Origin: a virus
Reading direction: 5' to 3' (one strand)
Length of the DNA stretch: 28,718 nucleotides
IMG/VR virus record: IMGVR_UViG_3300034073_001138
Coordinates: 1-28,718 of that record
Made by a program: the position numbers and the translations under genes. The notes below the pieces were generated by a model. That model made no database searches. It had not been told where the DNA came from and worked only from the letters and a program-made list of their open reading frames with translations. Shown piece after piece: positions 7,601 through 17,827 of this stretch; position 1 is the stretch's first letter; each line of letters starts with the position of its first letter.

Positions 7601-10600
7601 TCAAGGCGCTCGGCTGCACCGAGGAGCAGTATCGATTTTTTGCTGCGCAGGCTGAATGGCGCAGCCGTGTGCGGCCTGCTGGGTATGAGCACATTCCTGA
7701 GGTGCGTGCTGAAGCGGGCACGATCATCGCTGTTATCAGCCTCGTCATTGGTGTTGCCAGCTCGGTAGCGAGCTTCCTGTTGACTCCCAAGCCGCGAATG
7801 CCATCAGCTGATCGCGGTGGCCAGCGGATGCTGTCGGACAGGAGGGGCGCTACGGCATTCGGCGCGACCTCGGGCTTCGATAGTCAGGCCGAGGTGGCGG
7901 ACTACGGCGAGCCTGTGCCGATCATCTTCGGCCGTTACACCGGCGCAACCGGCGGCGTGTTGGCAGCCCCCAAGCTGGTGTGGTCGCGTGCCTTCAGCTA
8001 TGGCACACAGCAGGGCGTCAAGCTGCTGATGGCAGTTGGCGAGGCTGGCCGGCAGGAGTCGGTCAATGGCATCGTCCGACCAGATCTGCAGGGCATCTTC
8101 TTGGGCACTTCACCGCTTGATGCGGCGTTCGCCCACACCTTCGCGTTCTACTGGCGCAGCCGTTCACGCGAGGGCAGCTCACGCCTGCTGGCGGAAACCC
8201 TGCGCTATGGCACCCGAGGTGGTGCCGCCACCGGCGACCCGCAGGACCGCGACGACGTGTTCCTGTGCCCCACCAGCGAAAGCCAGAACGACACCGGCTT
8301 CTGCATGGCGTATTCGCCCAGCGCGAACGTTGAGTTCGGCTGCTATGCACCGATCTACAACGGCACCGACTACCGGGTGAACTTTCGGATCATCCCGCTG
8401 CAGTCAGTTCCTGACGCTGAAGACGATCCTGGCGCACAGATCGGCAGCGAACGCGCCAAGATCACCGGCACCGACAACGACCGCGTTAATCCCACGCAGT
8501 CGGGCGCCATGCAGGATCTTGGCCAGCGTGGTGTTGGCCGCGGCTACAGCCGACGCATGGGACTGGTGGCGCTCAACGGTCAACCCGTGAGCGGCGTCAA
8601 AGACAAGCGCACCGTGGCCGTAGGTGATCGCGTCACTTTCCAGATCTCTGGCAGGCAGATCCCTGAAAACTTCTACTACAACCAGTCCTATCAGACCGTA
8701 AAGGTTGATGACATCAACAACGAGCTGAACAGTCAGCGTGCGGCTGCTGACGGCCAGCTGCAGCTCGGTGAGACCTTCATGATCGGCTACACCTTGTGGA
8801 AGGTGGTCGATCGCACTGCCGGCATCTGGGATGAAGGCCGCGACGTGACGGTGACGCTTGAGTGCATCGAGCTGCTGTCACCGCGTGCAGATCGCAAGCA
8901 GATCGGCCTGATCGGGCCGGACATGCTGACCCGCAATTATCTCAGCGACAACGCAACCAGCTTTCACGCACCGCCGGAGTGGTATCCGCTGGTGAAGGCG
9001 CAGATCGGCATCGTGCGCAATGCCCGGCCGTGTGATGCAACCGAGATCGGCATCAAAAGCCAGGTGTGGAATCAGGCCAACGGGCTGTGCAACTTCTCCA
9101 GCCTGATCTCGCCAAACGATCTTGTCCGCGCCGACAAAAACCGCGTGGCGATCAGCAGCGGCACGATGACGCTGTACTTCCGCCGCACGTCAGTATTCAC
9201 GCTGCAGCTGCGCCCAGCCGGCCGGGATAACGACGGCAACGAATACGAATGGGAGCCGCTGCGGCTTGCCTTCTGCGTGACTGGCGAGCAGCCGGTGGAT
9301 CAGTTCAACTTCATCCGGCTGATGCACCCGCAGCGTGCCAGCTATGAGTTCCGCATGGTGCCACGCAGCGGCGCTGATGTGATCCAGAGCCTCGATGATG
9401 AAGCGGATGTCTGGCAGCTCGATGCACGCTCGGTTACGGGCGAGCGGGCCACGCTGACGCAGGTAATGGACTCGCGTTACGGCACCTTCGTGGTCAACTC
9501 CGTGGGGCGTCTGGTCAGGCGGCAAGAGATCATCTTCAACGAGGAGATGGCAACCGGCCCGGTGAGCGGCGGCGTCATCCAGTCATTCAACACGCCGACA
9601 GCGGCAACGATTGTTGATTACTTGCCGCAATCGAGCGAGTTTGATCAGAGGTTCTACCGCCAGGCATGGAGTTTTGAAGTTTTCGGCAATGCCAACAACC
9701 GATCCATCGGTGCTCAGCGCACGGTCAAGATCAGCGAAACCGTAGGAGCCAAAGGCACGCTGGTGGTATCGGTCACTGCCACCGTCAGGCAGGCTTCTTC
9801 TGGGTTTCCCGACACCGTGAAGAAGATCTGGACGTGGCCCACTGTCGTGGTTTCGCAGGAGGAGTCGACCGGCGTCTGGGTGGTGGGCGACACCGCCCGC
9901 GATTTCGTCAGCATCAGCGCTGAAAACCTGTTTGGTGACCTGATCAACGGTGCAGACCGCGTGGCAGCCGTCTTCAGCATTGATGCACTGAAGAACGTCT
10001 ACGTGTCGCCGGCGCAGTCCGGCGCTCGCATCTTTGAGTCCACCAGCCAGCTGGCTGACGTGAGCCACTACAGCAACCTGATCAACCGATCGAACGCCAG
10101 CTCACCTGAACATCAGATCACCTACGTGAACGAGATGGTGGCGAATGAGCGGACACCCAAGTACGAAAACCTCACGATGGCCGGCCTAGCGCTGAAGGCA
10201 TCACGCACCTACGCCTCGCTCGATCAGATCCGCGTGTGGCTGGCTGATGGCCTGCCCGTGCAGCGCTTCCACCCGGATGAGGCCGGCACATTCGGCCCCA
10301 GCAACCTGTTCTGTGATCTGGTCTACTACCTGCTGACAGACAAGACCGCAGGCGCCGGTGAGCTGATCTCGCCCGAGCTGATCAAGACGGAGGACTTTGC
10401 CGACACAGCCAAGTTCCTGCGCCGCAACGACCTGTTCTTTGATGGCGCCATCAGCGCACCGACAAACATCCGCCAGTTCATTGCGGACACCGCGCCATTC
10501 TTCCTGTGCAACTTCGTGATCGCTGACGGCAAGTTCAGCCTGGTGCCAGCGCTGCCGACCACGCGCGGCGGTAACATCAGCACGGAGGCAGTGCCGATCA

Positions 10601-11307
10601 GCGGCCTGTTCACCAGCGGCAACATCATCGAAGAAAGCTTCGAGATCGAGTACCTCTCCAGCGAGGAGCGCAACGACTTCCAAGCTGTTGTGCGCTACCG
10701 CGAGGAACGCAAAAACCAGCTGCCGCAGGAGCGGACGCTGAATGTGCGGTGGAACAAAGCGCTGGCAGCAGATGACCGCATCGAGACCTTCGACCTCACG
10801 CAGTACTGCACCAGCAAGAATCACGCAGCGCTGGTCGCCAAATACTTCATGAGCCTGCGGCGTCGCGTGACGCACACGGTGCGGTTCAAGACCAGCCCCT
10901 ACGGCCTGCAGCTGGCGCCCGGTTCGTTCATCCGCGTGGTGACAGAGGCCAGCCCCTACTCCGGCGCCAACAACGGCATCGTGGATGAAGAAGGCGCGAT
11001 CACAGCGGCCAATCCGCTGGACGATGGCACCTACTCAGTCATCTACTACAAGCCCGGCGCACCGGACGTGGATGAGGGCTCGCTGGTAGTGGTCAACGGC
11101 CGCACCACGCAGGAGCGGCTCTATGGCGCTGTGTTCAGCGTGGTGAACGCCAGCACCTCCAGCAATGTCTACATGATCGAGCAGCTGACACTCGATCAAG
11201 ATGGCATGGTCCAGATCAGCGCCACCGAGTTCCCGACTGACTCTGGCTACAGTTCCCTTATGGCGCAGGATGTCCTGTCTGGCACTGCTTTTGTCGTGGA
11301 GGGCTGA
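7543..11307 (+). CDS. Tail tip / host specificity protein (gpJ-like central hub)
   Basis: About 1254 residues from ATG 7543, chosen because GGAGAGG lies 5 nt upstream; an in-frame GTG-type start farther 5' would precede no conserved sequence. Residues 10-40 (PLLPFERELIKALGCTEEQY) and a hydrophobic segment at 59-80 resemble a fused gpI-type N-terminus. The body contains YGEPVPIIFGRYTGATGGVL, the gpJ-like hub start, and long beta regions up to LDQDGMVQISATEF near the end. It should form the tail tip that carries the fibres and takes part in receptor recognition or baseplate opening. Family assignment comes from size, motifs and synteny. Confidence 0.85.
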   Translation: MVPGVRRHRLPLLPFERELIKALGCTEEQYRFFAAQAEWRSRVRPAGYEHIPEVRAEAGTIIAVISLVIGVASSVASFLLTPKPRMPSADRGGQRMLSDRRGATAFGATSGFDSQAEVADYGEPVPIIFGRYTGATGGVLAAPKLVWSRAFSYGTQQGVKLLMAVGEAGRQESVNGIVRPDLQGIFLGTSPLDAAFAHTFAFYWRSRSREGSSRLLAETLRYGTRGGAATGDPQDRDDVFLCPTSESQNDTGFCMAYSPSANVEFGCYAPIYNGTDYRVNFRIIPLQSVPDAEDDPGAQIGSERAKITGTDNDRVNPTQSGAMQDLGQRGVGRGYSRRMGLVALNGQPVSGVKDKRTVAVGDRVTFQISGRQIPENFYYNQSYQTVKVDDINNELNSQRAAADGQLQLGETFMIGYTLWKVVDRTAGIWDEGRDVTVTLECIELLSPRADRKQIGLIGPDMLTRNYLSDNATSFHAPPEWYPLVKAQIGIVRNARPCDATEIGIKSQVWNQANGLCNFSSLISPNDLVRADKNRVAISSGTMTLYFRRTSVFTLQLRPAGRDNDGNEYEWEPLRLAFCVTGEQPVDQFNFIRLMHPQRASYEFRMVPRSGADVIQSLDDEADVWQLDARSVTGERATLTQVMDSRYGTFVVNSVGRLVRRQEIIFNEEMATGPVSGGVIQSFNTPTAATIVDYLPQSSEFDQRFYRQAWSFEVFGNANNRSIGAQRTVKISETVGAKGTLVVSVTATVRQASSGFPDTVKKIWTWPTVVVSQEESTGVWVVGDTARDFVSISAENLFGDLINGADRVAAVFSIDALKNVYVSPAQSGARIFESTSQLADVSHYSNLINRSNASSPEHQITYVNEMVANERTPKYENLTMAGLALKASRTYASLDQIRVWLADGLPVQRFHPDEAGTFGPSNLFCDLVYYLLTDKTAGAGELISPELIKTEDFADTAKFLRRNDLFFDGAISAPTNIRQFIADTAPFFLCNFVIADGKFSLVPALPTTRGGNISTEAVPISGLFTSGNIIEESFEIEYLSSEERNDFQAVVRYREERKNQLPQERTLNVRWNKALAADDRIETFDLTQYCTSKNHAALVAKYFMSLRRRVTHTVRFKTSPYGLQLAPGSFIRVVTEASPYSGANNGIVDEEGAITAANPLDDGTYSVIYYKPGAPDVDEGSLVVVNGRTTQERLYGAVFSVVNASTSSNVYMIEQLTLDQDGMVQISATEFPTDSGYSSLMAQDVLSGTAFVVEG

Positions 11308-11309
11308 TC

Positions 11310-11696
11310 GTGGACTTTCCCAACCTCGTGCCATCCAGCAGGGCGTTCGATGCCGGCGACTATCCAGTGAAGACGTTCAAGTCGCAGAACGGCTCTGAGG
11401 TTCGCCTGCTCTACGGCAGCCGGCGCACCGGCATGACGCTGAGCCTCACTTACGACAACATCCCGGACGCAAGGGCCGAGAACTTCGTGCAGCACTACAT
11501 CGAGATGCGCGGCACTTACAAAACGTTTGAGCTGATGGATGAAGTCGAAGGCGTCCGCACTGGCTGGCAGGGTGAGCGCCGCACGCTCGGTGCATTCGCG
11601 TGGGGCAACCTGTGGCGTTATGCAGAGCCGCCAGCACTGCAAAGCGTGAAGCCTGGCCGCAGCAGCGTACAGGTGAAGCTGGTTGCTGTTCTCTAA
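11310..11696 (+). CDS. Tail tip accessory protein (gpM-like), hypothetical
   Basis: One hundred and twenty-eight residues from a GTG two bases after the gpJ-like stop; there is no nearby ATG. The pattern VKTFKSQNGSEVRLLYGSRR followed by LSLTYDNIPDARAENFVQHY and a W-containing C-terminus resembles the fold of lambda gpM-like or DUF2460-like distal tail proteins. Those wrap the tape measure end or build the tip ring. Placement after rather than before gpJ is unlike lambda. The role is inferred. Confidence 0.55.
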   Translation: MDFPNLVPSSRAFDAGDYPVKTFKSQNGSEVRLLYGSRRTGMTLSLTYDNIPDARAENFVQHYIEMRGTYKTFELMDEVEGVRTGWQGERRTLGAFAWGNLWRYAEPPALQSVKPGRSSVQVKLVAVL

Positions 11697-11718
11697 GATG
11701 GCCACAGGAGGCTGACCC

Positions 11719-12147
11719 ATGGCAAAGGCTTACACCGGCAGGGATGGCCGCCTCGTCTTCAAAGGCGATGTGATGGTGAAGGTCGCCAACTGGTCGCTTG
11801 AGACTCAGCTGGAGATGCTGGACATCACCACGCTGGGCGACTCGCACCGCCGGTTCAAGCCGGGCGTGCTGGCCTATTCCGGCAGCGCAACGCTGCTCTA
11901 CTACAAGTCGGCCAGCCGTAACGATGCATCGCGGATCCTGCGCGAGATCATCAACACCGATGCAGATGGCATTGCCGACAACGCAGATGTTGCGATGCGG
12001 CTGCGCTTTGTCGATGGCGACATCCTGAACGAGATTGCCTTCCAGGCTTTCATCACCAGCGCCAGCATCGCTGCATCCGTTGGCGAGGTGGTCTCTGCAC
12101 AGATCTCCTTCCAGGTCGATGGGCCGCTCACAACGGTGACGATCTGA
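11719..12147 (+). CDS. Tail-tube-like (TTP-fold) tip protein
   Basis: One hundred and forty-two residues with AGGAGG 9 nt before the start. The central VANWSLETQLEMLDITTLGD followed by SHRRFKPGVLAYSGSATLLYY corresponds to the D(I/V)TTxxDxxRxxxPGxxxxSGS signature of tail tube proteins. It is well downstream of the real tail tube gene. The next gene contains a second copy of the same pattern. It may form an extra ring at the tail tip or an adaptor for the fibres. The fold is fairly supported; the placement in the virion is inference. Confidence 0.6.
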   Translation: MAKAYTGRDGRLVFKGDVMVKVANWSLETQLEMLDITTLGDSHRRFKPGVLAYSGSATLLYYKSASRNDASRILREIINTDADGIADNADVAMRLRFVDGDILNEIAFQAFITSASIAASVGEVVSAQISFQVDGPLTTVTI

Positions 12148-13049
12148 TGGCGGTCTACCTCGGCAATTTCGGCAGGATCGCGCTGAGGCGCCGCTTCGAT
12201 GAGTCGAAGGGCACGCTGTATTCGATCATCAATCCGAGCGACATCAACACCGACCTCGATCGGTTCAGCTTCGACTTCGACCAGTCCACACTGATCACCG
12301 GCGACCAGCTGCTGCTGTTCACCACTGACGGCACCACGCTCGACTTCGTGGCCGCTTCAGGCTGGAGCAACAACACCCGCCAGAACAGCGGCACATGGTT
12401 CGTGAACGTCGATGAGGTGGGCGGCGTCCGCCTCTACCGAACCTTGGCGCACGCGCTGGCTGGTGGGCAGGCCAATGCCATCCAGCTGTCTTCGATCGCC
12501 CGCAACATCCCGGTGCGCGGCTATGTGGACAACACCGCTCAGCGCACGCTGGGTGAGATCACCAGCTATGAGCTGAACACTACCCGCGAGACGATCGACA
12601 TCACCACGCTGTCGGATGACTTCCGCCAGCAGTATTCGAGCATCATGAGCGGCTCAGGTCGCATCAGCTGCCAGTGGGACTACAAGGACAACTGCGGTGA
12701 TGGCACCTACGAAACACCGCACTACCTGCTGCAGCTGCTGCTCCGCGTGGATGTAGGCAGTGAGTTTGTGGCTGATCTGTACCTGAAACAGGCCAACTAC
12801 AACCCAGCCGGGGTATCAACCTCAGGCGACTCGATCTTCTACCGCGTGATCGGTGTGCTCACGGCCTGCGCGATTCAGGTCGCACCCGGCAACATCCTTG
12901 AGATGACCGCTGAGTTCATCACCACCGGATCCGTCCGGTTGCTCACTGACATCGACAACGAAGACAACCTGCTGCTTGAAAGCGGCGACAAGATCAAGCT
13001 GGAGCAGGATGCCGCATCCTTCCTGGCTGCGCGTGATCGCATTACCTAA
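12147..13049 (+). CDS. Two-part tail tip protein with TTP-like second half
   Basis: Three hundred residues. Residues 1-140 form a beta-rich N-terminal part (MAVYLGNFGRIALRRRFDES). The second half has ITSYELNTTRETIDITTLSD then DFRQQYSSIMSGSGRISCQW, which lines up with the neighbouring 142-residue protein over the DITTL-SGSG core. The C-terminal tail (DIDNEDNLLLESGDKIKLEQ) is a short acidic fibre-like repeat. It starts at the previous stop (TGATGG). Likely a structural link between tail tip and fibres; no enzyme motif seen. Confidence 0.6.
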   Translation: MAVYLGNFGRIALRRRFDESKGTLYSIINPSDINTDLDRFSFDFDQSTLITGDQLLLFTTDGTTLDFVAASGWSNNTRQNSGTWFVNVDEVGGVRLYRTLAHALAGGQANAIQLSSIARNIPVRGYVDNTAQRTLGEITSYELNTTRETIDITTLSDDFRQQYSSIMSGSGRISCQWDYKDNCGDGTYETPHYLLQLLLRVDVGSEFVADLYLKQANYNPAGVSTSGDSIFYRVIGVLTACAIQVAPGNILEMTAEFITTGSVRLLTDIDNEDNLLLESGDKIKLEQDAASFLAARDRIT

Positions 13050-13073
13050 ACTGCTGAGGAGGCACTAGGCGCC

Positions 13074-15491
13074 ATGGCTGATCTCAAGATTTCGGAACTA
13101 GCGGCCCTAGCCGGTGCCGACCTAGCAGCTGGTGACCTGCTGCCGGTTGCGGACATCAGCGCATCCGAAACCAAGAAGCTGACGATCAGCGACGCAATCG
13201 GCTATGGCGTCACTCTGATTGCAGACGCCACAATCCCTGGCGCCAAGATCCTATTCAACGCTGGCGGCATCGCTGGCGATCGCATCGCAGATGGCGGCAT
13301 CAGCGCCACGCAGATCGCTGCTGATGCAGTCACCGGCATCAAGCTGGCTGATGGTTCGACCTGCCAGCTGCTCGGCACGCTGCCGGCCGCTGGCGACTAC
13401 GTGGGCCAGCTGGCGCTCGATACCGACGACAACAAGCTGTACCTCTGGGGCGGCAGCACCTGGATCGGCCTGAAGGCTGCCGGCTCGATCAACACCGTGC
13501 TGGGCAGCACCACCGGCCCGGTCAACGTGGTGGTGGTCACGGCCGGCGATACGGTCACTGTCTCGGCAACGCTGGACGCCAGCACCGCAGCCGGGCAGTT
13601 CCTGGCAGGCCCCACCTCCGGCGCTGGTGCTGTTGAGCTGCGCACCATTGCCGCCACTGACCTGCCGCTGGCCACCACCAGCGCGATCGGCGCTGTGCAG
13701 GTCAACGGCGAGGGCCTCCGCATGGACGGCAACCGCATCGAGATCAACAACGATGTAACCGCCAGCGCGTCCTATCAGGTGGTGACCTATGACGCCAAAG
13801 GTCTGATCACCGCTGGCCGCGCCATCACCAGCGCTGACATCCCTGTCGCCACCTCCGGCGCTGTCGGCTCAGTTCGCCCCGGCACCGGCCTGAGCGTCAC
13901 GGCCGATGGTGACCTGAACCACACCAATGCGGTGACCGGCGCCACGGCCACCAAGATCACCTACGACGCACAGGGCCACGTCACCGCCGGCGCCAACCTG
14001 GTAGAGGCTGACATCCCCAACCTGCCAGCCAGCAAGATCACCACCGGCACGCTGTCGGTCAGCCTGCTTGGCAGCAACAGCATCACCGGCGCCAAGCTCG
14101 GCAATGCCTCGACCGTGCAGTTCGGTGGTGCAGGCAGCACCGCCGGCGTGGTCAGCTTCCCGGTGGCTGAGTTCAAGGGCCAGTATTTCTGGGATGAGCT
14201 AAACGGCGACCTCTACATCTGGTCAGGCTCCGCATGGCTGCCGGTCACGATCACCTCGGGTGAGCTGGTCTACGGCGGCACCTATGACGCCAGCGTGAAC
14301 CAGGTCTCATCGGTGACCTCGGCGGGCTCCGCTGCTGGCCTTGTGGTCGGCGCTGCCCTGCCGGCCGCCAGCACAACCAACAACCGCTATTACGTGGTGG
14401 TGGGTGACGCCGGCACGGGCACCGGCAACGCACCAGCTGAAGCGCTGGCGCCACCCGACATGATCCTGTCCAACGGGGCAACCTGGGACCTGATCGACGT
14501 GTCGAGCGGCATCGGCGGTCAGATCGCAAGCAACATCACATTCACGCCTTACGGCGCGATCGCAGCCACCAACGTGCAGGCTGCACTGCAGGAGTTGGAT
14601 GATGAGAAGCTGCCCAAGGCTGGCGGCACCATCACCGGCGCTGTGCTGGTCGGCACTGGCGGCTCGATCGGTTTCGAGGGCAGCACCGATGACGCCTACG
14701 AAACTTATCTGGCGGTGGTGGATCCAACCGCTGACCGCACCATCACCTTCCCGGACGCATCGGGCACGGTTGTTCTGTCCGGCGCGATCGTTGATGCAGA
14801 CATCGCAGCCGGTGCAGCAATCAGCTTCAGCAAGCTGGCAGCACTGACCAGCGGGCACATCCTGGTCGGCAATGGCAGCAATGCCGCGGCCAGCGTGGCA
14901 ATGAGCGGTGATGTGACGATCAGCAATGCTGGCGTTACCACAGTGGTGACCGGCAGCACCAGCACTGCCGGCAAACTGCAGCTCACGGATTCGACCAGCA
15001 GCACCAGCACCACCACGGCGGCAACACCCAATGCGGTGAAGACCACCTACGACTTGGCCAATGCGGCGCTGGCCAGGTCTGGCGGCACGATGACCGGCAC
15101 GATCACTTTTGCCGCTGGTCAGACGATCTCAGGCTATGCAGCGCTGGCGACCGTTCAGAGCTTCACCGCAGCGCAGCGCGGCGCGATCACAACGCTGACC
15201 GATGGTGCAACGATCACGCCGGACTTTGCCGCAGCCAACAACTACACCGTCACGCTCGGCGGTAACCGCACACTGGCAAACCCGAGTAACCTCACAGCAG
15301 GTCAGAGCGGCGTGATCTACATCGTGCAGGACGGCACCGGATCACGAACACTGGCCTATGGGTCGCAGTATGACTTCGAGGGTGGCACTGCGCCGACCCT
15401 GAGCACTGCTGCTAACTCGGTGGATGCACTGGTCTACACAGTGCGCACCACTGGCTCGATTCTCTGCCGTCTCCTGAAGGCTTTTAGCTGA
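13074..15491 (+). CDS. Tail fibre protein, long repetitive
   Basis: Eight hundred and five residues with AGGAGG 11 nt before the ATG. The N-terminus (MADLKISELAALAGADLAAG DLLPV) is the attachment domain common in aquatic phage fibres. The shaft has repeats: VVTYDAKGLITAGRAITSAD and ITYDAQGHVTAGANLVEADI are two copies of one unit, and DRTITFPDASGTVVLSG is another known fibre element. Composition is Thr/Ser/Ala/Gly with almost no cysteine, as expected for a trimeric beta fibre. The C-terminus (SRTLAYGSQYDFEGGTAPTL) resembles fibre tip domains. It probably adsorbs to host surface polysaccharide. Confidence 0.85.
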   Translation: MADLKISELAALAGADLAAGDLLPVADISASETKKLTISDAIGYGVTLIADATIPGAKILFNAGGIAGDRIADGGISATQIAADAVTGIKLADGSTCQLLGTLPAAGDYVGQLALDTDDNKLYLWGGSTWIGLKAAGSINTVLGSTTGPVNVVVVTAGDTVTVSATLDASTAAGQFLAGPTSGAGAVELRTIAATDLPLATTSAIGAVQVNGEGLRMDGNRIEINNDVTASASYQVVTYDAKGLITAGRAITSADIPVATSGAVGSVRPGTGLSVTADGDLNHTNAVTGATATKITYDAQGHVTAGANLVEADIPNLPASKITTGTLSVSLLGSNSITGAKLGNASTVQFGGAGSTAGVVSFPVAEFKGQYFWDELNGDLYIWSGSAWLPVTITSGELVYGGTYDASVNQVSSVTSAGSAAGLVVGAALPAASTTNNRYYVVVGDAGTGTGNAPAEALAPPDMILSNGATWDLIDVSSGIGGQIASNITFTPYGAIAATNVQAALQELDDEKLPKAGGTITGAVLVGTGGSIGFEGSTDDAYETYLAVVDPTADRTITFPDASGTVVLSGAIVDADIAAGAAISFSKLAALTSGHILVGNGSNAAASVAMSGDVTISNAGVTTVVTGSTSTAGKLQLTDSTSSTSTTTAATPNAVKTTYDLANAALARSGGTMTGTITFAAGQTISGYAALATVQSFTAAQRGAITTLTDGATITPDFAAANNYTVTLGGNRTLANPSNLTAGQSGVIYIVQDGTGSRTLAYGSQYDFEGGTAPTLSTAANSVDALVYTVRTTGSILCRLLKAFS

Positions 15492-17827
15492 TGACCGTTC
15501 CCGGCAACGTCAACGAACTGCTTCTGGCTGCTGATGCTGCGGGCGGCGGCGGCTACACCATCAGCCGTAGCCTGCGGTTTAACTCGGCGGATTCGGCTTA
15601 CCTCAGCCGCACCCCCGCATCAGCCGGCAACCGCAAGACGTGGACCTGGGCGGGATGGGTGAAGAGGAGCAGCGCAAGCGGTTATCAGACTCTTTTTGCT
15701 GCAGATCCTAATGTCGGCTACTTTGACGCTTTGACATTTGGCGGTGAAACTATTTACGCATCTTTTAGTAACGCGACAAACAACGGAGAAGCGGCGAATC
15801 TAATCACTAGCGCTGTGTTCCGAGATTTCTCAGCGTGGATGCACATTGTGTTTGTGGTCGACACAAGCAATGCAACGTCAACAGAGCGTTTGAGACTGTA
15901 TGTTAATGGGTCCCGTATTACAGTATTTTCAACGATAAATTATCCTGCTCAAAATTTTGATTGCGTATATTTTAACACCACTGCCAAACATTTTATAAGT
16001 AGTTCACAAAGGCAGCCGTCTTGGCTTTTAAACGGCTACCTCGCCGACATCCACTTCTGCGATGGCACCGCTTACGACCCCACCAGCTTCGGTGAGTTCT
16101 CCGCCACGACCGGCGTGTGGATGCCGAAGGCTTTCACCGGCAGCTACGGCACCAACGGCTTCAAACTCGATTTCGCGGATAACTCCGCCGCCACTGCTGC
16201 TGCACTCGGTAAAGACACCAGCGGCAACGGCAACAACTGGACCCCGACGAACCTCAGTGTCACCGCTGGCGCAGGCAACGACAGCCTCATCGACGTACCC
16301 GTCAACGGCAGCCAGACCGATACGGGCGTGGGGGGTGAGGTGAGGGGGAATTACTGCACTTGGAATGCGCTGATCAACGGCGACACGGCGGCCAACGGGA
16401 ACCTTGATGTGACCAATGACACCGCCCGCGGCACCCACAAACTGCTGGACTATGACGCCTACTGGGAAATCGCGTCAGCCGGTGGCACCACTACCGCAGG
16501 CATTGTCTCAGACGGAGGCACGACTAACACCACAACAATCGCCACGGGAAAGACTTATGGCTTCAAGCTCAGCACTGCTGGCGCCTTGGAATACAAGAAC
16601 ATCACCGATGCCGGTAACTGGACAAGTATCACCACTGGACTGACGGGCATTCAATTTCCGTATGCCAGCACGGGCGCAGGTGTTACGGCTTCTCTCAACG
16701 CTGGACAGCGAGCCTTTGCTTCGACCGCCCCCAGCGGCTTCAAGGCGCTCTGCACCGCTAACCTCCCCGCGCCCACCATCGTCAAGCCCAGCACGGTGAT
16801 GGATGTGGTGCTCTACACCGGCACCGGCTCCACGCTGACCCCCACCAGTTCGCTCGGTTTCAGCCCCGATCTGGTCTGGATCAAGTCACGCTCTGCCGCC
16901 ACTGATCATGCGTTGTACAACACAGTGCGCGGCGCACAGAGACGGCTTGAGTCAAACACCACCGATGCAGAAGTCAGCAGTGACAACGGACTGACAGCGT
17001 TCGACTCAGCAGGCTTCACGCTTGGCACACTGGCGCAGGTCAATACTAACGCCGCTACCTACGCGGCCTGGTGTTGGGACACCGGTAGTTCCACTGTCAG
17101 CAATACCGCAGGCACTATCACGTCTAGTGTCAGAGCTTCGACCACCAATGGATGCTCTGTACTTACCTACATCAGCAACGGTACAAATGGCGCCACATTT
17201 GGTCACGGACTGGGAGTTGCACCACAATTTATAATAATTAAAAGTTATACAGGAGGCGGTATTGGGTGGGCTGTCTATCATCAAGCACTGGGAAATACTA
17301 AATATCTTTTACTGGAATCCACGGCGGCGGCAGCAACAAGTTCCACAGTTTGGAATAACACCAGCCCCACATCTACGGTTGTCACTTTAGGCACAAATGA
17401 TCTGGTGAACTACAGTAGTGGTGGTTTTGGTTTAGGTTACGTCGCCTACTGCTTTGCCCCAGTCGCGGGCTACAGCGCCTTCGGCAGCTACACCGGCAAC
17501 GGCAGCGCGGATGGGCCGTTTGTTTATACCGGGTTTAGGCCGAGGTGGTTGATGATTAAAAATACGATAGACCCTTATGATAATGGGTCTCTTTACCAAT
17601 CCCATAGCTGGGTTATCAGGGATACTGCGAGGTCTGCATCTAACGCAGCCACTGTTTATCTGGGCGCGAATAAAGCTGATGCAGAAGTGGACGCATGGCA
17701 AGTGGACATACTGTCCAATGGTTTTAAGGTTCGGACAAATACCGGCAGTGATATAAACAAATCCGGGAATACGATGATTTACGCCGCCTTCGCGGAGTCG
17801 CCCTTCCAGTATTCCCGAGCCCGCTAA
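15491..17827 (+). CDS. Tail fibre / receptor-binding protein with LamG-like lectin domain
   Basis: Seven hundred and seventy-eight residues. Residues 20-210 form a concanavalin/LamG-like lectin domain (SLRFNSADSAYLSRTPAS, WTWAGWVKRSS, RLRLYVNGSRITVF, GYLADIHFCDGTAYDPTSFG). A middle SPRY-like or fibre domain follows (YDAYWEIASAGG, GQRAFASTAPSGFKALCTAN). The C-terminal region has VDVVLYTGTGS-like and GFSPDLVWIKSRSA motifs known from marine phage fibres. Base composition is patchy: about 15680-16030 and 17200-17780 are visibly AT-rich inside GC-rich sequence, suggesting exchanged segments. It is the likeliest host range determinant. It begins one base into the previous stop codon. Confidence 0.85.
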   Translation: MTVPGNVNELLLAADAAGGGGYTISRSLRFNSADSAYLSRTPASAGNRKTWTWAGWVKRSSASGYQTLFAADPNVGYFDALTFGGETIYASFSNATNNGEAANLITSAVFRDFSAWMHIVFVVDTSNATSTERLRLYVNGSRITVFSTINYPAQNFDCVYFNTTAKHFISSSQRQPSWLLNGYLADIHFCDGTAYDPTSFGEFSATTGVWMPKAFTGSYGTNGFKLDFADNSAATAAALGKDTSGNGNNWTPTNLSVTAGAGNDSLIDVPVNGSQTDTGVGGEVRGNYCTWNALINGDTAANGNLDVTNDTARGTHKLLDYDAYWEIASAGGTTTAGIVSDGGTTNTTTIATGKTYGFKLSTAGALEYKNITDAGNWTSITTGLTGIQFPYASTGAGVTASLNAGQRAFASTAPSGFKALCTANLPAPTIVKPSTVMDVVLYTGTGSTLTPTSSLGFSPDLVWIKSRSAATDHALYNTVRGAQRRLESNTTDAEVSSDNGLTAFDSAGFTLGTLAQVNTNAATYAAWCWDTGSSTVSNTAGTITSSVRASTTNGCSVLTYISNGTNGATFGHGLGVAPQFIIIKSYTGGGIGWAVYHQALGNTKYLLLESTAAAATSSTVWNNTSPTSTVVTLGTNDLVNYSSGGFGLGYVAYCFAPVAGYSAFGSYTGNGSADGPFVYTGFRPRWLMIKNTIDPYDNGSLYQSHSWVIRDTARSASNAATVYLGANKADAEVDAWQVDILSNGFKVRTNTGSDINKSGNTMIYAAFAESPFQYSRAR

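Noticed and set aside
10201-10875. Long open frame on the - strand opposite the gpJ-like gene
   Set aside because: It lies fully inside a well-supported gene, has no known motif and follows from GC-rich codon use. The same applies to other antisense frames in 4399-5910, 9190-10068, 14251-15046 and 16028-16438.
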